Assembly (NCBI RefSeq): GCF_007827455.1 | Contig: NZ_VISM01000001.1 | Coordinates: 1,155,501 to 1,219,500, forward strand | DNA length: 64,000 bases | DNA from: Lutibacter sp. Hel_I_33_5 | GTDB taxonomy: Bacteria; Bacteroidota; Bacteroidia; Flavobacteriales; Flavobacteriaceae | Direction of reading: 5' to 3' | Shown: one piece after another, positions 1 through 10,094 of the stretch | Position numbering within the stretch: the stretch's first letter is position 1 | Layout: every line of letters begins with the position of its first letter | The notes under the pieces: generated by a model | What the model was told of the DNA's origin: nothing | What the model saw: the letters and a program-made list of their open reading frames with translations, nothing else | Database searches by the model: none | Program-made: the position numbers and the translations under genes

Positions 1-1
1 A

Positions 2-1606
2 GTTTCGCAAGAATTATTATCAGGTACAATACAAAATGATATTCTTAAGGAGTTTATGGTACGAAACACCTATATATATCCGCCAAAACCATCTATGAAA
101 ATTATTGCTGATATTTTTAAATATACCAGCAAAAATATGCTAAAATATAATTCAATTTCTATTTCTGGATATCACATGCAAGAAGCTGGTGCTACTCCAG
201 AAATTGAATTAGCCTATACGCTTGCAGACGGGTTAGAATACATAAAAAAAGGTATAGAGGCTGGATTAGATATCGATACTTTTGCGCCAAGATTATCATT
301 TTTTTGGGCAATAGGAATGAATCATTTTACAGAAATTGCAAAACTAAGAGCGGCAAGAATGTTATGGGCAAAAATTGTAAAACAATTCAATCCAAAAAAC
401 TCAAAATCTTTAGTTTTAAGAACACACTGTCAAACAAGTGGTTGGTCTTTAACAGCTCAAGATCCATTTAACAACGTAGCAAGAACCACTATAGAAGCAA
501 TGGCTGCAGCTTTTGGAGGCACACAAAGTTTACATACCAATGCGTTGGATGAGGCAATTGCTTTACCTACTGATTTCTCTGCAAGGATTGCAAGAAATAC
601 GCAAATATATTTACAAAAAGAAACACATATTACTAAAACGGTAGATCCTTGGGCAGGTAGTTATCATCTAGAACAATTAACTAAAGATATTGCAGATAAA
701 GCTTGGGAATTAATTAATGAAGTTTCTGAATTGGGAGGAATGACAAAAGCCATTGAAAAAGGAATTCCGAAAATGCGAATTGAAGAAGCTGCTGCAAAAA
801 AACAAGCTAAAATTGATAGCGGACAAGATGTTATTGTTGGTGTTAATAAATATCAGTTAAAAGAAGAAGAACCTTTACATATTTTAGAAGTTGATAATGA
901 AGCTGTAAGACAATCTCAAATAGAACGATTGAAGAGCTTAAAAGCTAAAAGAAATAATACAGAAGTTGAAAAATCATTGAATGATTTAATTCAATGTGCA
1001 AAATCTAATGAGGGAAATTTATTAGATTTGACTATTAAAGCTGCAAGAAATAGAGCTACTTTGGGGGAAATTTCTGATGCTTTAGAAACAGTTTTCGGAA
1101 GACATAAAGCAGTACATAAAACAATTTCTGGTGTGTATAGTAAAGAAATAAAAGACGATAAATTATTTAAAAAAGCTTCAGAATTAGCAGATAAATTTGC
1201 TGAATCTGAAGGTAGAAGACCTCGAATAATGATTGCAAAATTAGGGCAAGATGGTCATGATAGAGGAGCAAAAGTAGTTGCTACTGGATATGCCGATTTA
1301 GGTTTTGATGTAGATATTGGTTCGTTATTCCAAACACCAAAAGAGGCTACAAAACAAGCTGTAGAAAACGATGTACACATTCTCGGAATTTCTTCATTAG
1401 CTGCTGGACATAAAACATTGGTTCCTCAAGTAATCGAAGAACTAATAAAGTATGGTAGAGAAGATATTATGGTTATTGTAGGTGGTGTAATTCCAGCGCA
1501 AGATTATCAATTCTTATTTGATGCTGGTGCCGTAGGTGTTTTTGGTCCAGGAACAAAAATAGCACAAGCTGCCATAGATTTACTTACTATTTTAATTGAC
1601 GAATAA
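2..1606 (+). CDS. Methylmalonyl-CoA mutase large subunit, 5' end cut by window
   Basis: The protein is open to the left edge: the frame continues through bases 2-55, so the ATG at 56 is internal. It is the C-terminal ~535 residues of an adenosylcobalamin-dependent mutase that interconverts methylmalonyl-CoA and succinyl-CoA. The first part is the TIM-barrel ([19 protein letters not shown], then the [11 protein letters not shown] segment). The last ~130 residues are the B12-binding Rossmann-like domain with the DxHxxG lower-ligand motif ([11 protein letters not shown]) and the [10 protein letters not shown] loops. Mutase family membership is secure. The small subunit is probably upstream outside the window, as is usual in Bacteroidota. 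The stop codon lies at the foot of a palindromic element at 1605-1651. Confidence 0.95.
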   Translation, partial: VSQELLSGTIQNDILKEFMVRNTYIYPPKPSMKIIADIFKYTSKNMLKYNSISISGYHMQEAGATPEIELAYTLADGLEYIKKGIEAGLDIDTFAPRLSFFWAIGMNHFTEIAKLRAARMLWAKIVKQFNPKNSKSLVLRTHCQTSGWSLTAQDPFNNVARTTIEAMAAAFGGTQSLHTNALDEAIALPTDFSARIARNTQIYLQKETHITKTVDPWAGSYHLEQLTKDIADKAWELINEVSELGGMTKAIEKGIPKMRIEEAAAKKQAKIDSGQDVIVGVNKYQLKEEEPLHILEVDNEAVRQSQIERLKSLKAKRNNTEVEKSLNDLIQCAKSNEGNLLDLTIKAARNRATLGEISDALETVFGRHKAVHKTISGVYSKEIKDDKLFKKASELADKFAESEGRRPRIMIAKLGQDGHDRGAKVVATGYADLGFDVDIGSLFQTPKEATKQAVENDVHILGISSLAAGHKTLVPQVIEELIKYGREDIMVIVGGVIPAQDYQFLFDAGAVGVFGPGTKIAQAAIDLLTILIDE

Positions 1607-1651
1607 AACCTAGATATTACTTCGAGCGGAGTCGAGATATCTTAAGGTTTT
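1605..1651. repeat. Palindromic repeat, TTCGAGCGGAGTCGAG type
   Basis: Outer arms AAAACCTAGATAT (1605-1617) and ATATCTTAAGGTTTT (1637-1651) pair apart from a small bulge, and enclose an inner ACTTCGAGCGGAGTCGAG core. The core matches elements found inside coding sequence at 17011 and 22079. It can fold into a hairpin overlapping the mutase stop codon and may aid 3' end formation. It belongs to a dispersed flavobacterial-looking repeat family; that family assignment is from recall. Confidence 0.7.
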
Positions 1652-1662
1652 TAAAAAATAAA

Positions 1663-1691
1663 AAAGAGCGATTTTAAAAAAATCGCTCTTT
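1663..1691. terminator. Bidirectional terminator hairpin between convergent genes
   Basis: Perfect 13-bp arms AAAGAGCGATTTT and AAAATCGCTCTTT around a 3-base loop, with A- and T-rich flanks. It sits between the mutase (plus) and the M16 protease (minus) and can serve both. Confidence 0.85.
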
Positions 1692-1714
1692 AAATATTCA
1701 GTAAAAAAAGGAGG

Positions 1715-4483
1715 TTAGTTTTTAACCTCTTCTTTTTTCTTCTTTATATCATTCTTAAAGTCCCCTGCATTTACTACAGACCAGTTATTAAATGTTTTAA
1801 AATATTTTTTAATTGCATTATTAACGTCTTCAACGGTTAAAGTATTCATTTTCTTTTCTAAGTTTTTCTGAAAATTAATATCTCTTTTATAATAAATATT
1901 GTTATTTATTAAACTCGAGATTTCATTATCCTTAGCTCTAGAAACTGTTTGACCTTGAATCCAACCTTTTACAGCGTTTTTCAATTCTTCTTCTGTAATA
2001 CCATCTTTAATAAAACGTGCTATTTCTTCTTTAAATCCAAGTTGAACCTTCGCTGCATTTTGTGGCGCATAAATTGCATACACAAACATTGATGAGTTTT
2101 TATCATCTTTTTGTGCATCTACATTTACACCACCTCCAGCACCATAACTTACCCCATCTTTTTGTCGTAATCTAGCAGCAATTCTTGAATTTAAAAATCC
2201 GCCACCAAAAACAGAACCTGCAACAACTAAAGCAGCATGATCGTTATCATATTGGCTAGACTCAAAAGTTAATCTACCTACTGTAAATGCATTTTTCTTA
2301 TCTGGTGTATTTAAGCTTTCATTTGTTGCTTTATTCGTTTTAAACTTATTACTTACATTAGTAAACGGTAAATTAGATTTAAAATCTCCAAACTCAGTAT
2401 CAAAATAGTTTTTCAATTTTTGCTCATCAATATTACCTATTGAAACTAAAGTAGCGCTATTAGAAATACCATAAAATTCTTTATAATATGCTTTCATTTT
2501 ATCAACAGACACATCATTAATAGCTGCTATCTCTTCCGCAATACTCATACTATATAAAGGATGCCCTTTTTTATAACGTTGATTAATTAATCCTAATTTT
2601 CTAGAAGCTAAAAATGTAGGTTCAGTTTTATTACGCTCTAAATTAGCTAAATCTTGTGTTTTTAATTTATCTAATTCGGCCTGATTAAAAACAGGGTTTT
2701 TAATTATATCTGTCATTAAATCTAACGTTGCTTGTAGGTTATCTTGCGTTGTATTAATATTAACATATGTTCTACCATTTGCTCCTCTAAAACTAACAGA
2801 AGATTTTAACTCACTTAACTTATCTTCAATATCTTGTCTAGACTTTGTTTTAGTTCCTTTATTAAGCATTCTAGCTGTATAACTAGCAATCTTACCTTTA
2901 TTCATTAAATCATTTACAGTTCCGTTTCTAAAAGCAAAAGAAAGAATGACTGTTTTACCTCTATTATCTTTTTTAATAAATCCGTAATCAATATTACTTT
3001 TAGGCAAAGTACCTGCATCTAACCTGCTTTGAATATTATCATATGAAACATCAAAAGCTTCTCCAGCTCCAAACCCTTTCTTTCCTTTGTAACTCTTAAC
3101 TAATTCTGCAACACCTTCTGTATGCGGTACTCCAACTCTAACTGGTTTTTTTGTTGGTACAAAATTACCAACTGATCTATTTGTAGGAATAAAATACTTT
3201 TTTACAGCCGCATTAACTTTATCTAAAGTCATAGCCTCTACTCTATCTCTATGAATGTAAGATAATCTCCAATCTCCAGCACCTATAAATTCACTCATAT
3301 AAGTTCCTAAATAAGAAGAGTTTCTACTAATTTGATCTATTTGTTTTAAAATATTTGCTTTAGCTCTTTTTAATTCCGCTGCAGTAATAGGATTCTTAGA
3401 TGCATCATCTAAAACTTTTAACATAGCACTTTCTGCTTCAGGTAAAGATTTATCTGAAGGAACATCTACATTAAAATACATAAATGATGGCTCTTTAGTA
3501 AAAGGTGAAAAAGACCAAAGACTAGATGCTTTCTTTTTATCAATTAATGCTTTGTATATTCTTCCAGACGGTTGATCAGTTAATATATTTTCTGCAATTG
3601 CTAAAGCTGCATAATCTTCATGAGATCCAGCAGGTGTATGATACATAGCCGCTAAAACTTGTAAATCTCCAACTCTACTTAATGTTACTCTTTTTTCTCC
3701 ATCTTGAGCAGGTTCTATTGTTGGAACATCTCTTAATGGTGTTGATGGATTCTTAATACCTCCATATTTCTTCACGATTAAAGCTAAGGTTTTTTCTGTA
3801 TTAAATTTACCTGTAACCATTAAAACTGCATTATCTGGACGATAATATTTTTTATAAAAAGCTTTTAAATTTTGAATTGGTACTCGCTCTATATCAGAAC
3901 GGTTTCCAATGGTAGACTGTCCATAATTATGCCACACAAATGCTGTACTAATTAATGTTTTCATTAATACGCTTGTTGGCGAATTTTCACCAGATTCAAA
4001 CTCGTTACGTACCACAGAAAACTCAGACTTTAAATCTTTTTCTGCGATGTAAGAGTTTACCATTCTATCTGCCTCTAAATCTAATGCCCAATCAAGATTT
4101 TCATCTGTAGCATTAAACGTTTCAAAATAATTGGTTCTATCATACCAAGTAGTTCCGTTTGGTCTAGCTCCATGTGTAGTTAACTCTTTTGGAATATCTG
4201 GATGATTAGGTGTTCCTTTAAATACTAGATGTTCTAATAAATGCGCCATCCCTTTTTCTCCATAACCTTCATGCCTAGAACCTACTAAGTAGGTAATATT
4301 CACGGTAATTGTTTGCGAAGAATTGTCTGGAAATAATAATACTTTAAGACCATTGTCTAATTTGTATTCTGTAATACCTTCTACACTTGCTGTTTTTTTA
4401 ATTTGAGCATTTGTAAAAGAAGCTGCTAAAAACAACCCAGTACAAATTAATATTGTTTTAGTAAGTTGATTAAGTTTTCTCAT
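1715..4483 (-). CDS. M16 family zinc metallopeptidase, two-domain, secreted
   Basis: A 922-residue protease of the pitrilysin/PqqL type. Residues ~1-26 look like a signal peptide ending in TNAQ. The first M16 half carries the inverted zinc motif HLLEH (in MAHLLEHLVFKGT, about residue 80) plus the downstream zinc-ligand Glu region (NEFE). The second half (from ~residue 510) has the M16_C fold features but no HxxEH, as is normal for the inactive half. The family degrades peptides in the periplasm or at the surface; the substrate here is unknown. Its promoter diverges from that of the amidohydrolase on the other strand. Confidence 0.9.
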   Translation of the reverse strand: MRKLNQLTKTILICTGLFLAASFTNAQIKKTASVEGITEYKLDNGLKVLLFPDNSSQTITVNITYLVGSRHEGYGEKGMAHLLEHLVFKGTPNHPDIPKELTTHGARPNGTTWYDRTNYFETFNATDENLDWALDLEADRMVNSYIAEKDLKSEFSVVRNEFESGENSPTSVLMKTLISTAFVWHNYGQSTIGNRSDIERVPIQNLKAFYKKYYRPDNAVLMVTGKFNTEKTLALIVKKYGGIKNPSTPLRDVPTIEPAQDGEKRVTLSRVGDLQVLAAMYHTPAGSHEDYAALAIAENILTDQPSGRIYKALIDKKKASSLWSFSPFTKEPSFMYFNVDVPSDKSLPEAESAMLKVLDDASKNPITAAELKRAKANILKQIDQISRNSSYLGTYMSEFIGAGDWRLSYIHRDRVEAMTLDKVNAAVKKYFIPTNRSVGNFVPTKKPVRVGVPHTEGVAELVKSYKGKKGFGAGEAFDVSYDNIQSRLDAGTLPKSNIDYGFIKKDNRGKTVILSFAFRNGTVNDLMNKGKIASYTARMLNKGTKTKSRQDIEDKLSELKSSVSFRGANGRTYVNINTTQDNLQATLDLMTDIIKNPVFNQAELDKLKTQDLANLERNKTEPTFLASRKLGLINQRYKKGHPLYSMSIAEEIAAINDVSVDKMKAYYKEFYGISNSATLVSIGNIDEQKLKNYFDTEFGDFKSNLPFTNVSNKFKTNKATNESLNTPDKKNAFTVGRLTFESSQYDNDHAALVVAGSVFGGGFLNSRIAARLRQKDGVSYGAGGGVNVDAQKDDKNSSMFVYAIYAPQNAAKVQLGFKEEIARFIKDGITEEELKNAVKGWIQGQTVSRAKDNEISSLINNNIYYKRDINFQKNLEKKMNTLTVEDVNNAIKKYFKTFNNWSVVNAGDFKNDIKKKKEEVKN

Positions 4484-4509
4484 TTGAATGATTTTTTTTT
4501 AATTTTCAC

Positions 4510-4517
4510 CAAATATA
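4510..4517 (-). promoter_or_regulatory. -7 promoter element of the M16 protease
   Basis: The minus strand reads TATATTTG, an exact match to the Bacteroidota -7 box TAnnTTTG, 27 bases upstream of the protease start codon. The -33 element is not clear. Confidence 0.55.
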
Positions 4518-4559
4518 ATTAATTACACAAAACAATTTCACAACAAACAATACTTCTAA

Positions 4560-4590
4560 TTGTTAAATATTTAATAATTCCTTATTTTTG
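4560..4590 (+). promoter_or_regulatory. Bacteroidota promoter of the M20 amidohydrolase
   Basis: TTG at 4560-4562 and TATTTTTG at 4583-4590 with a 20-base spacer fit the -33/-7 consensus for the Bacteroidota primary sigma factor. The ATG follows 16 bases after the -7 box, so the mRNA leader would be short. Confidence 0.65.
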
Positions 4591-4606
4591 AGAAAATCAA
4601 CTTTTC

Positions 4607-6043
4607 ATGAAAAAACAAATACTCATCTTAGTAGCCCTATTTTTATCGGTACAATTTCTACAAGCACAAAAATTAACTAAAAACAAAAAATCACTTATAA
4701 AATCTATAGAAAAGCATCAAAATGCTTTAATAGAAATAAGTGATAACATTTGGCAATTAGCAGAAACTGCGTTTGAAGAAACGCAATCTGCAAAAATATT
4801 AGCAGATTATGCAGAAAAAAACGGTTTTACTGTTGAAAGAGGTATTGCAGAAATGCCTACTGCTTTTGTTGCTTCCTACGGTAGTGGAAAACCCGTTATT
4901 AGTGTTTTAGGTGAATTTGATGCCTTGCCAGGTATTTCACAAAAAGCAAGCCCAACAAAAGATCCTTTAGTAGAAAAAGGAAATGGTCATGGATGTGGAC
5001 ATAATTTATTCGGAGCAGGAAGTCTTGGAGCAGCAATTGCCATTAAAGAACTTATTGAACAAGGAAAAATAAAAGGTACAGTGAAGTTTTTTGGCACACC
5101 TTCTGAAGAAAAATTCTTTGGCAAAATTTGGATGGTAAGAGCTGGTTTATGGGATGATGTTGATGTAAATATTAGCTGGCACCCTTCTGCTTCTATTAAA
5201 GCGGATGTACAAAGTTCTTTAGCATTGGTAGATTTTAAAATAGAATTCTTTGGACAAGCTGCACATGCTTCTGCAGATCCTTGGAATGGTAGATCTGCAT
5301 CTGATGCATTAGAATTATATACTGCAGGAATCAACTATTACAGAGAACATGTAAAACCAACAGTAAGAATGCATTACCACATTCAGGATGGCGGACAAGT
5401 TGTTAATGTGGTTCCAGATTATTCAAGACTATGGATGCGTGTTAGAGATACAAAGCGCTCTGGAATGATGCCTGTTTATAAACGTGCCATGGAAATGGCA
5501 AAAGGAGCTGCAATATTGGCTAATGTTGATTATAAAGTGTCTTTAATTTCTGGAATTTATGAAGTTTTAGTGAACAGAGCTGGTGGAGAAATTATGCAAA
5601 AAAACTTAGAATTATTAGGCCCAATAAAATACACAGAATCAGAAACCGCTTTCGGAAAAAAGATACAAGAAGTTACTGGCAAAGAGCAAGTAGGAATGGA
5701 TAGTGCTATTAATCCTTTAGAAAAAACAAAAGAACATCCAGGCGGAGGTTCTACAGATGTTGGAGATGTAAGTTGGAATGTTGCTAATATAAATTTAGGA
5801 GTAACAACCGCACCAAAAGATACACCTTGGCATTCATGGGCTGTTGTAGCCTGTGGAGGAATGAGTATAGGACACAAAGGATTAATTTATGCATCTAAAG
5901 CAATGTCTATGACCATGCTTGATTTATTTGAAAACCCAACTTTAGTTACTAAAGTAAAAGATGAATACAAATTAAGAAAAGGTGATGCAGTTTACAAAGC
6001 AATTGTTCCAGATGGACCACCACCGATTCCAAAAACTAAATAA
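4607..6043 (+). CDS. M20 family amidohydrolase (AbgB-like), secreted
   Basis: 478 residues with a signal peptide (about residues 1-20, ending LQAQ). It resembles the p-aminobenzoyl-glutamate hydrolase B/indole-acetyl-amino-acid hydrolase branch of M20. Visible motifs are the metal site GHGCGHNLFGAG (~residue 127), SEEKFFGK (~residue 168), WHPSAS, and a dimerisation-domain segment FFGQAAHASADPWNGRSA. Such enzymes cleave N-acyl amide bonds; the natural substrate cannot be told from sequence. It is monocistronic, with its own promoter and a terminator at 6051. Confidence 0.88.
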   Translation: MKKQILILVALFLSVQFLQAQKLTKNKKSLIKSIEKHQNALIEISDNIWQLAETAFEETQSAKILADYAEKNGFTVERGIAEMPTAFVASYGSGKPVISVLGEFDALPGISQKASPTKDPLVEKGNGHGCGHNLFGAGSLGAAIAIKELIEQGKIKGTVKFFGTPSEEKFFGKIWMVRAGLWDDVDVNISWHPSASIKADVQSSLALVDFKIEFFGQAAHASADPWNGRSASDALELYTAGINYYREHVKPTVRMHYHIQDGGQVVNVVPDYSRLWMRVRDTKRSGMMPVYKRAMEMAKGAAILANVDYKVSLISGIYEVLVNRAGGEIMQKNLELLGPIKYTESETAFGKKIQEVTGKEQVGMDSAINPLEKTKEHPGGGSTDVGDVSWNVANINLGVTTAPKDTPWHSWAVVACGGMSIGHKGLIYASKAMSMTMLDLFENPTLVTKVKDEYKLRKGDAVYKAIVPDGPPPIPKTK

Positions 6044-6050
6044 ACAATTT

Positions 6051-6076
6051 AAGCTGAGAAAATTCTCAGCTTTTTT
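6051..6076 (+). terminator. Rho-independent terminator after the amidohydrolase
   Basis: Stem AAGCTGAGAA / TTCTCAGCTT with a 2-base AA centre (effective loop larger), followed by a T run. Confidence 0.85.
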
Positions 6077-6113
6077 ATGGATAAAACTAAACCATATTTA
6101 AGTTATTTATCCG

Positions 6114-6121
6114 TAAATTTG
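6114..6121 (+). promoter_or_regulatory. -7 promoter element of ccsBA, decides the start codon
   Basis: TAAATTTG matches TAnnTTTG exactly. Transcription would begin around 6127-6129, downstream of the ATG at 6123. This favours the ATG at 6147 as the real start. Confidence 0.6.
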
Positions 6122-6146
6122 CATGACTTTAACAGACCAAATTGAG

Positions 6147-9100
6147 ATGAAAAATATCTTCAACATCCTCTACTCTACACGTTTAATGGCAGTATTATTT
6201 ATACTATTTGCTACCGCCATGGGAGTAGCTACTTTTATAGAAAACGATTACGGAACACAAACCTCTAAAGCATTAGTATACAATACTTGGTGGTTTGAAG
6301 CTATTATGGTATTTTTTGTTATTAATTTCTTTGGTAATATTTTTAGATATCGATTGTACAAAAAAGAAAAATGGGCGGTTTTAATGTTTCACATTTCCTT
6401 TCTTTTTATTTTAATTGGAGCTGGTATCACACGTTATGTAGGATATGAAGGAATTATGATGATTAATGAAGGTGAATCTACTAATACTTTTTTATCAGAG
6501 ACTACGTATCTTAATGCTATAGTAGACGACAACAATGAACAAAAAACTACGCATGACAAAATGCTACTTTCAGCTTGGGGTGAAAACTCATGGTCTACTG
6601 AAAATAATTTTCGAGGAAAAAAATATTCAATAAAACTTGTTGATTATATTCCTTGGGCGAAGAAAGAATTGGTTGAAGATGAAAACGGAATAGAGCATTT
6701 GCATTTTGTAGAAAGTTCTAGCGGAAGTAGACACGATCATTATATCAAAAAAGGAACAGTTCAGAACATCCATAATCTTTTAATTGGTTTTGGTGTAAAA
6801 GACAACAATGCATCCATCAACTTTTTTTATGAAGATGATAACCTAAAAATGCAATCTAAGGCTGATGGAGATTGGTTTAGAATGGCAGATCAAAAACGTG
6901 GTAAAATTGTTAAAGACTCTGCTCAATATTTTCAACTATTAACACTACATACTATAAACGGACTTCAATTTGTTGTTCCTAAACCAGCAATTAAAGGCGA
7001 AGTAAAAACCGTAAGCGGTGATAAAGATCCTGAAAAATCTGATGTCGTAGTTTTTGATATTAAAACTGATAAAGAAACTAAACGTGTTGAACTTGCTGGC
7101 GGACAATATAATGTAGAAAATTCAAAAGAAGTAACTGTTGACGGACTTAACTTTAGATTATTATATGGTTCTAAGATTTTAGAAACTCCATTTAATGTTA
7201 AATTGAATGATTTTCAGCTAGAAAAATATCCGGGTTCAGAAAATGCAGCTTCCTATGCTAGTGAAGTTACAGTTATAGATACAAAAGAAACTTTTGATTA
7301 TAGGATATATATGAATCATATTTTAGATCATAATGGTTATAAATTTTTTCAGTCTAGTTATGACTTAACAGGTAAAGTTGAACAAACACATCTATCTGTA
7401 AATCATGATTTTTGGGGAACTTTGGTCACATATATTGGTTACTCATTATTATATACTGGCTTAATTTGCATGCTATTTGCTAAAAACACGCATTTTGATG
7501 ATTTAAAACGTCATCTTAAAAAAATCAGAGCTAAGAAACAGACATTATCATTAATCTTTGGATTCTTATTTATAAGTTTTGGAACGGCACAACATCAACA
7601 AAATCATACAAAACAAAGAATTAGTGATGTTAAAATTGATTCAATTTTAAAAGCAAACTTGGTCGCTGTTTCTCATGCTGAAGAATTTAACAGGTTGGTT
7701 ATACAAGATGCTGGTGGTCGTATGAAACCAGCACATACTTTTGCTTCTGAATTAGTTAGAAAAGTTGCTTATACAGATACATTTAAAGATATGACGCCAA
7801 GTCAGGTTTTACTTTCAATTATAGAAAGTCCAAGGCTCTGGTTTGATGTTCCTGTAGTATATTTAGAGGAAGGGAACACAAAAATTAGAGAAATTTTAGG
7901 TGTTGCAAAAGACGCTACACATGCTAGATTATCAGACTTTTACACAAACACTGGTGTTTCTAAAGTAGATTCTCATATTGTAGAAGCACAGAAGAAAAAT
8001 GTACAAAATAAGTTTGAGAAGGATGTCATAAAAATTAGTAGAAGAACTTGGTTATTATCCAGAGCGCTTAGTGGTAATGTTCTTAGAATATATCCAATAC
8101 CTAATGATGAAAATAACACATGGGTATCTCAACCTGAAACCTCTCAAGCACCATTTAAAGGTGTTGACTCTGTTTTTGTAAGACAATCTTTACCTGTTTA
8201 CATTCAACTTTTACAAACTTCAAAAAAATCTGGTGATTATACTGAAGCTAATAATGTTTTAAAAGGGATTAAAAAGTTTCAACAAAAATTCGGAAAAGAA
8301 GTAATTCCTACAAAAAAGAAAATTGATTTAGAGATCACATATAATAAAGTTAGCATTTTTGAACAACTTTCTAAACTTTACGGCTTTGTAAGTTTATTTT
8401 TAATTGTATTTGTAATTCTTCAAATTTTTAATGATAAAAAATGGATTAATACTATTGTAAAAGTATTAATTGGAGTAACCATCCTTCTATTTATCACACA
8501 TCTTCTAGGGTTAATAGCACGTTGGTATATTAGTGGTCATGCTCCTTGGAGTAATGCATATGAATCTATTATTTATGTTGCTTGGGCAACCATGTTGTTT
8601 GGATTATTTTTAGGTAGAAAATCGGCATTAACAATTGCAGCTACTACTTTTTTAACGGCGATAATTTTAGCTTTTGCTCATCAAAACTGGCTCGATCCAG
8701 AAATTGCAAACTTACAACCTGTATTAAATTCTTGGTGGGTTTTAGTACATGTATCAATTATTGTTGCGAGTTACGGTCCCTTTTCTTTAGGGATGATATT
8801 AGGTATTGTTTCACTAAGTTTAATGGTTTTTACAACGACAAAGAATAGAGAAAAAATGTACCTCAACATAAAAGAATTAACCATTATTAATGAAATGGCT
8901 GTAACGGTTGGTTTGGTGATGCTTACGATTGGAAATTTTTTAGGCGGTATGTGGGCTAATGAAAGTTGGGGTCGTTATTGGGGTTGGGATCCAAAAGAAA
9001 CTTGGGCATTAATTTCTATTATGATTTATGCGTTTGTTTTACACATGCGATTAATTCCAGGATTACGTGGAAGATTTACATTTAACCTTTGGTCTATAAT

Positions 9101-9278
9101 TGCCTATGCATCTATTATGATGACATATTTCGGTGTAAATTTTTACTTATCTGGATTGCATTCTTATGCTAGTGGAGATCGTGTAGTTACACCTACTACA
9201 GTATTTTATTCAGTAGGTTTTGTTATTGTTTTGGGGTCTTTAGCTTGGTTTAAATACAAGAAATATTATAAGAAGTAA
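6147..9278 (+). CDS. ccsA: Cytochrome c biogenesis protein CcsBA (ResB-ResC fusion)
   Basis: About 1043 residues from the ATG at 6147 (MKNIFNILYSTRL). An in-frame ATG at 6123 is disfavoured because a -7 box sits directly before it. The N-terminal ~460 residues are ResB/CcsB-like: three membrane segments near the start, a large extracytoplasmic region, then one membrane segment. The C-terminal part is CcsA/ResC-like with several membrane helices and the haem-handling tryptophan motif (ESWGRYWGWDPKETW, about residue 940). A histidine-bearing stretch (AFAHQNW, VLVHVS) precedes it. Known role: system II haem delivery and attachment to apocytochromes c in the periplasm. Fused ResB-ResC proteins are known in Bacteroidota and epsilonproteobacteria. 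Confidence 0.93.
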   Translation: MKNIFNILYSTRLMAVLFILFATAMGVATFIENDYGTQTSKALVYNTWWFEAIMVFFVINFFGNIFRYRLYKKEKWAVLMFHISFLFILIGAGITRYVGYEGIMMINEGESTNTFLSETTYLNAIVDDNNEQKTTHDKMLLSAWGENSWSTENNFRGKKYSIKLVDYIPWAKKELVEDENGIEHLHFVESSSGSRHDHYIKKGTVQNIHNLLIGFGVKDNNASINFFYEDDNLKMQSKADGDWFRMADQKRGKIVKDSAQYFQLLTLHTINGLQFVVPKPAIKGEVKTVSGDKDPEKSDVVVFDIKTDKETKRVELAGGQYNVENSKEVTVDGLNFRLLYGSKILETPFNVKLNDFQLEKYPGSENAASYASEVTVIDTKETFDYRIYMNHILDHNGYKFFQSSYDLTGKVEQTHLSVNHDFWGTLVTYIGYSLLYTGLICMLFAKNTHFDDLKRHLKKIRAKKQTLSLIFGFLFISFGTAQHQQNHTKQRISDVKIDSILKANLVAVSHAEEFNRLVIQDAGGRMKPAHTFASELVRKVAYTDTFKDMTPSQVLLSIIESPRLWFDVPVVYLEEGNTKIREILGVAKDATHARLSDFYTNTGVSKVDSHIVEAQKKNVQNKFEKDVIKISRRTWLLSRALSGNVLRIYPIPNDENNTWVSQPETSQAPFKGVDSVFVRQSLPVYIQLLQTSKKSGDYTEANNVLKGIKKFQQKFGKEVIPTKKKIDLEITYNKVSIFEQLSKLYGFVSLFLIVFVILQIFNDKKWINTIVKVLIGVTILLFITHLLGLIARWYISGHAPWSNAYESIIYVAWATMLFGLFLGRKSALTIAATTFLTAIILAFAHQNWLDPEIANLQPVLNSWWVLVHVSIIVASYGPFSLGMILGIVSLSLMVFTTTKNREKMYLNIKELTIINEMAVTVGLVMLTIGNFLGGMWANESWGRYWGWDPKETWALISIMIYAFVLHMRLIPGLRGRFTFNLWSIIAYASIMMTYFGVNFYLSGLHSYASGDRVVTPTTVFYSVGFVIVLGSLAWFKYKKYYKK

Positions 9279-9314
9279 TTTACAGAATGATTCAGAATTT
9301 TGAATAGAAAAATG

Positions 9315-9322
9315 TACTTTTG
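9315..9322 (+). promoter_or_regulatory. -7 promoter element of the TPR-like membrane protein
   Basis: TACTTTTG, an exact TAnnTTTG match 26 bases before the ATG at 9349. A TTTTG lies upstream at 9298-9302 but is too close to be an ideal -33 box. Confidence 0.5.
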
Positions 9323-9348
9323 TCTCTCAATTTTATTAAGAAAAAAAC

Positions 9349-9864
9349 ATGTTTCATAAAAATATAAAATTAGTATTAGCTGCTTTAATCACTGCGTGGG
9401 CAGTGTATGAATTTTCCCAAGGTCATATAGGTAATGGAATTGCAATTCTTTTATTGGCTGGGATTTTTGTTCTACTATACTTTAAAAACGAATTTATCTT
9501 ATTAGCTTTCTTACAATTAAGAAAACAAAATTTTGCAGGTACACAAAAATGGCTTAGCTATATTAAAAACCCTTCTGCTGCTTTAATACAAAAACAAGAA
9601 GGATATTATAATTACTTACATGGTATTATTTTATCTCAAACTAATATTACTCAAGCTGAAAAATATTTACGCAAAGCTGTAAAATTAGGCTTAGCTATGA
9701 ATCATGATTTAGCTATGGCTAAATTACAATTAGCTGGTATTGCCATGACAAAACGTAGAAAACGTGAAGCAACTAATTTAATGGCTGAAGCTAAAAAATT
9801 AGACAAACATGGTATGCTAAAAGAGCAAATGCAGATGATGAAACAGCAAATGAAAAAGATTTAA
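9349..9864 (+). CDS. Small membrane protein with TPR-like tail
   Basis: 171 residues, not assigned to a named family. Two adjacent hydrophobic segments at about residues 8-25 and 31-55 form a hairpin anchor. The rest is helical and soluble with TPR-like pattern (YYNYLHGIILSQTNITQAEKYLRKAVKLG, then a second pair), ending in a Lys/Met/Gln-rich tail. It has its own promoter and a terminator, so it is probably a single-gene unit. The function is unknown; a scaffold role at the inner membrane is only a guess. Confidence 0.75.
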   Translation: MFHKNIKLVLAALITAWAVYEFSQGHIGNGIAILLLAGIFVLLYFKNEFILLAFLQLRKQNFAGTQKWLSYIKNPSAALIQKQEGYYNYLHGIILSQTNITQAEKYLRKAVKLGLAMNHDLAMAKLQLAGIAMTKRRKREATNLMAEAKKLDKHGMLKEQMQMMKQQMKKI

Positions 9865-9892
9865 TCTCAATAAATCTTTTTCCATAAAATTT

Positions 9893-9924
9893 AAAACCTA
9901 CTTTTAATTAAGTAGGTTTTTTTT
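9893..9924 (+). terminator. Rho-independent terminator
   Basis: Stem AAAACCTACTT / AAGTAGGTTTT with a 6-base loop TTAATT, continuing into T residues. Confidence 0.85.
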
Positions 9925-10055
9925 ATGGAATTTCATTTTAAAATATTGATTAACAAGAACATACATCAAACTCTCTATTATATTAACGTCAAAATAAAAT
10001 GTTAAAAAAATGTTAATTATAGTACTATGCATTGCATAATACCTTTTTAAAGATA

Positions 10056-10063
10056 TATATTTG
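10056..10063 (+). promoter_or_regulatory. -7 promoter element of the DUF4870 gene
   Basis: TATATTTG, an exact -7 consensus. It places transcription start near 10070, which excludes any start codon upstream and supports the ATG at 10095. Confidence 0.6.
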
Positions 10064-10094
10064 CATAAGAAAGTATTATACAAATCATTTTACT

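Noticed and set aside
4987..5877. Two ~110-codon minus-strand open frames inside the amidohydrolase
   Set aside because: Antisense shadows of the M20 gene without independent evidence.
6123..6146. Upstream ATG for the CcsBA fusion
   Set aside because: A consensus -7 box ends two bases before it, so the transcript would start downstream of this codon; the ATG at 6147 is preferred.
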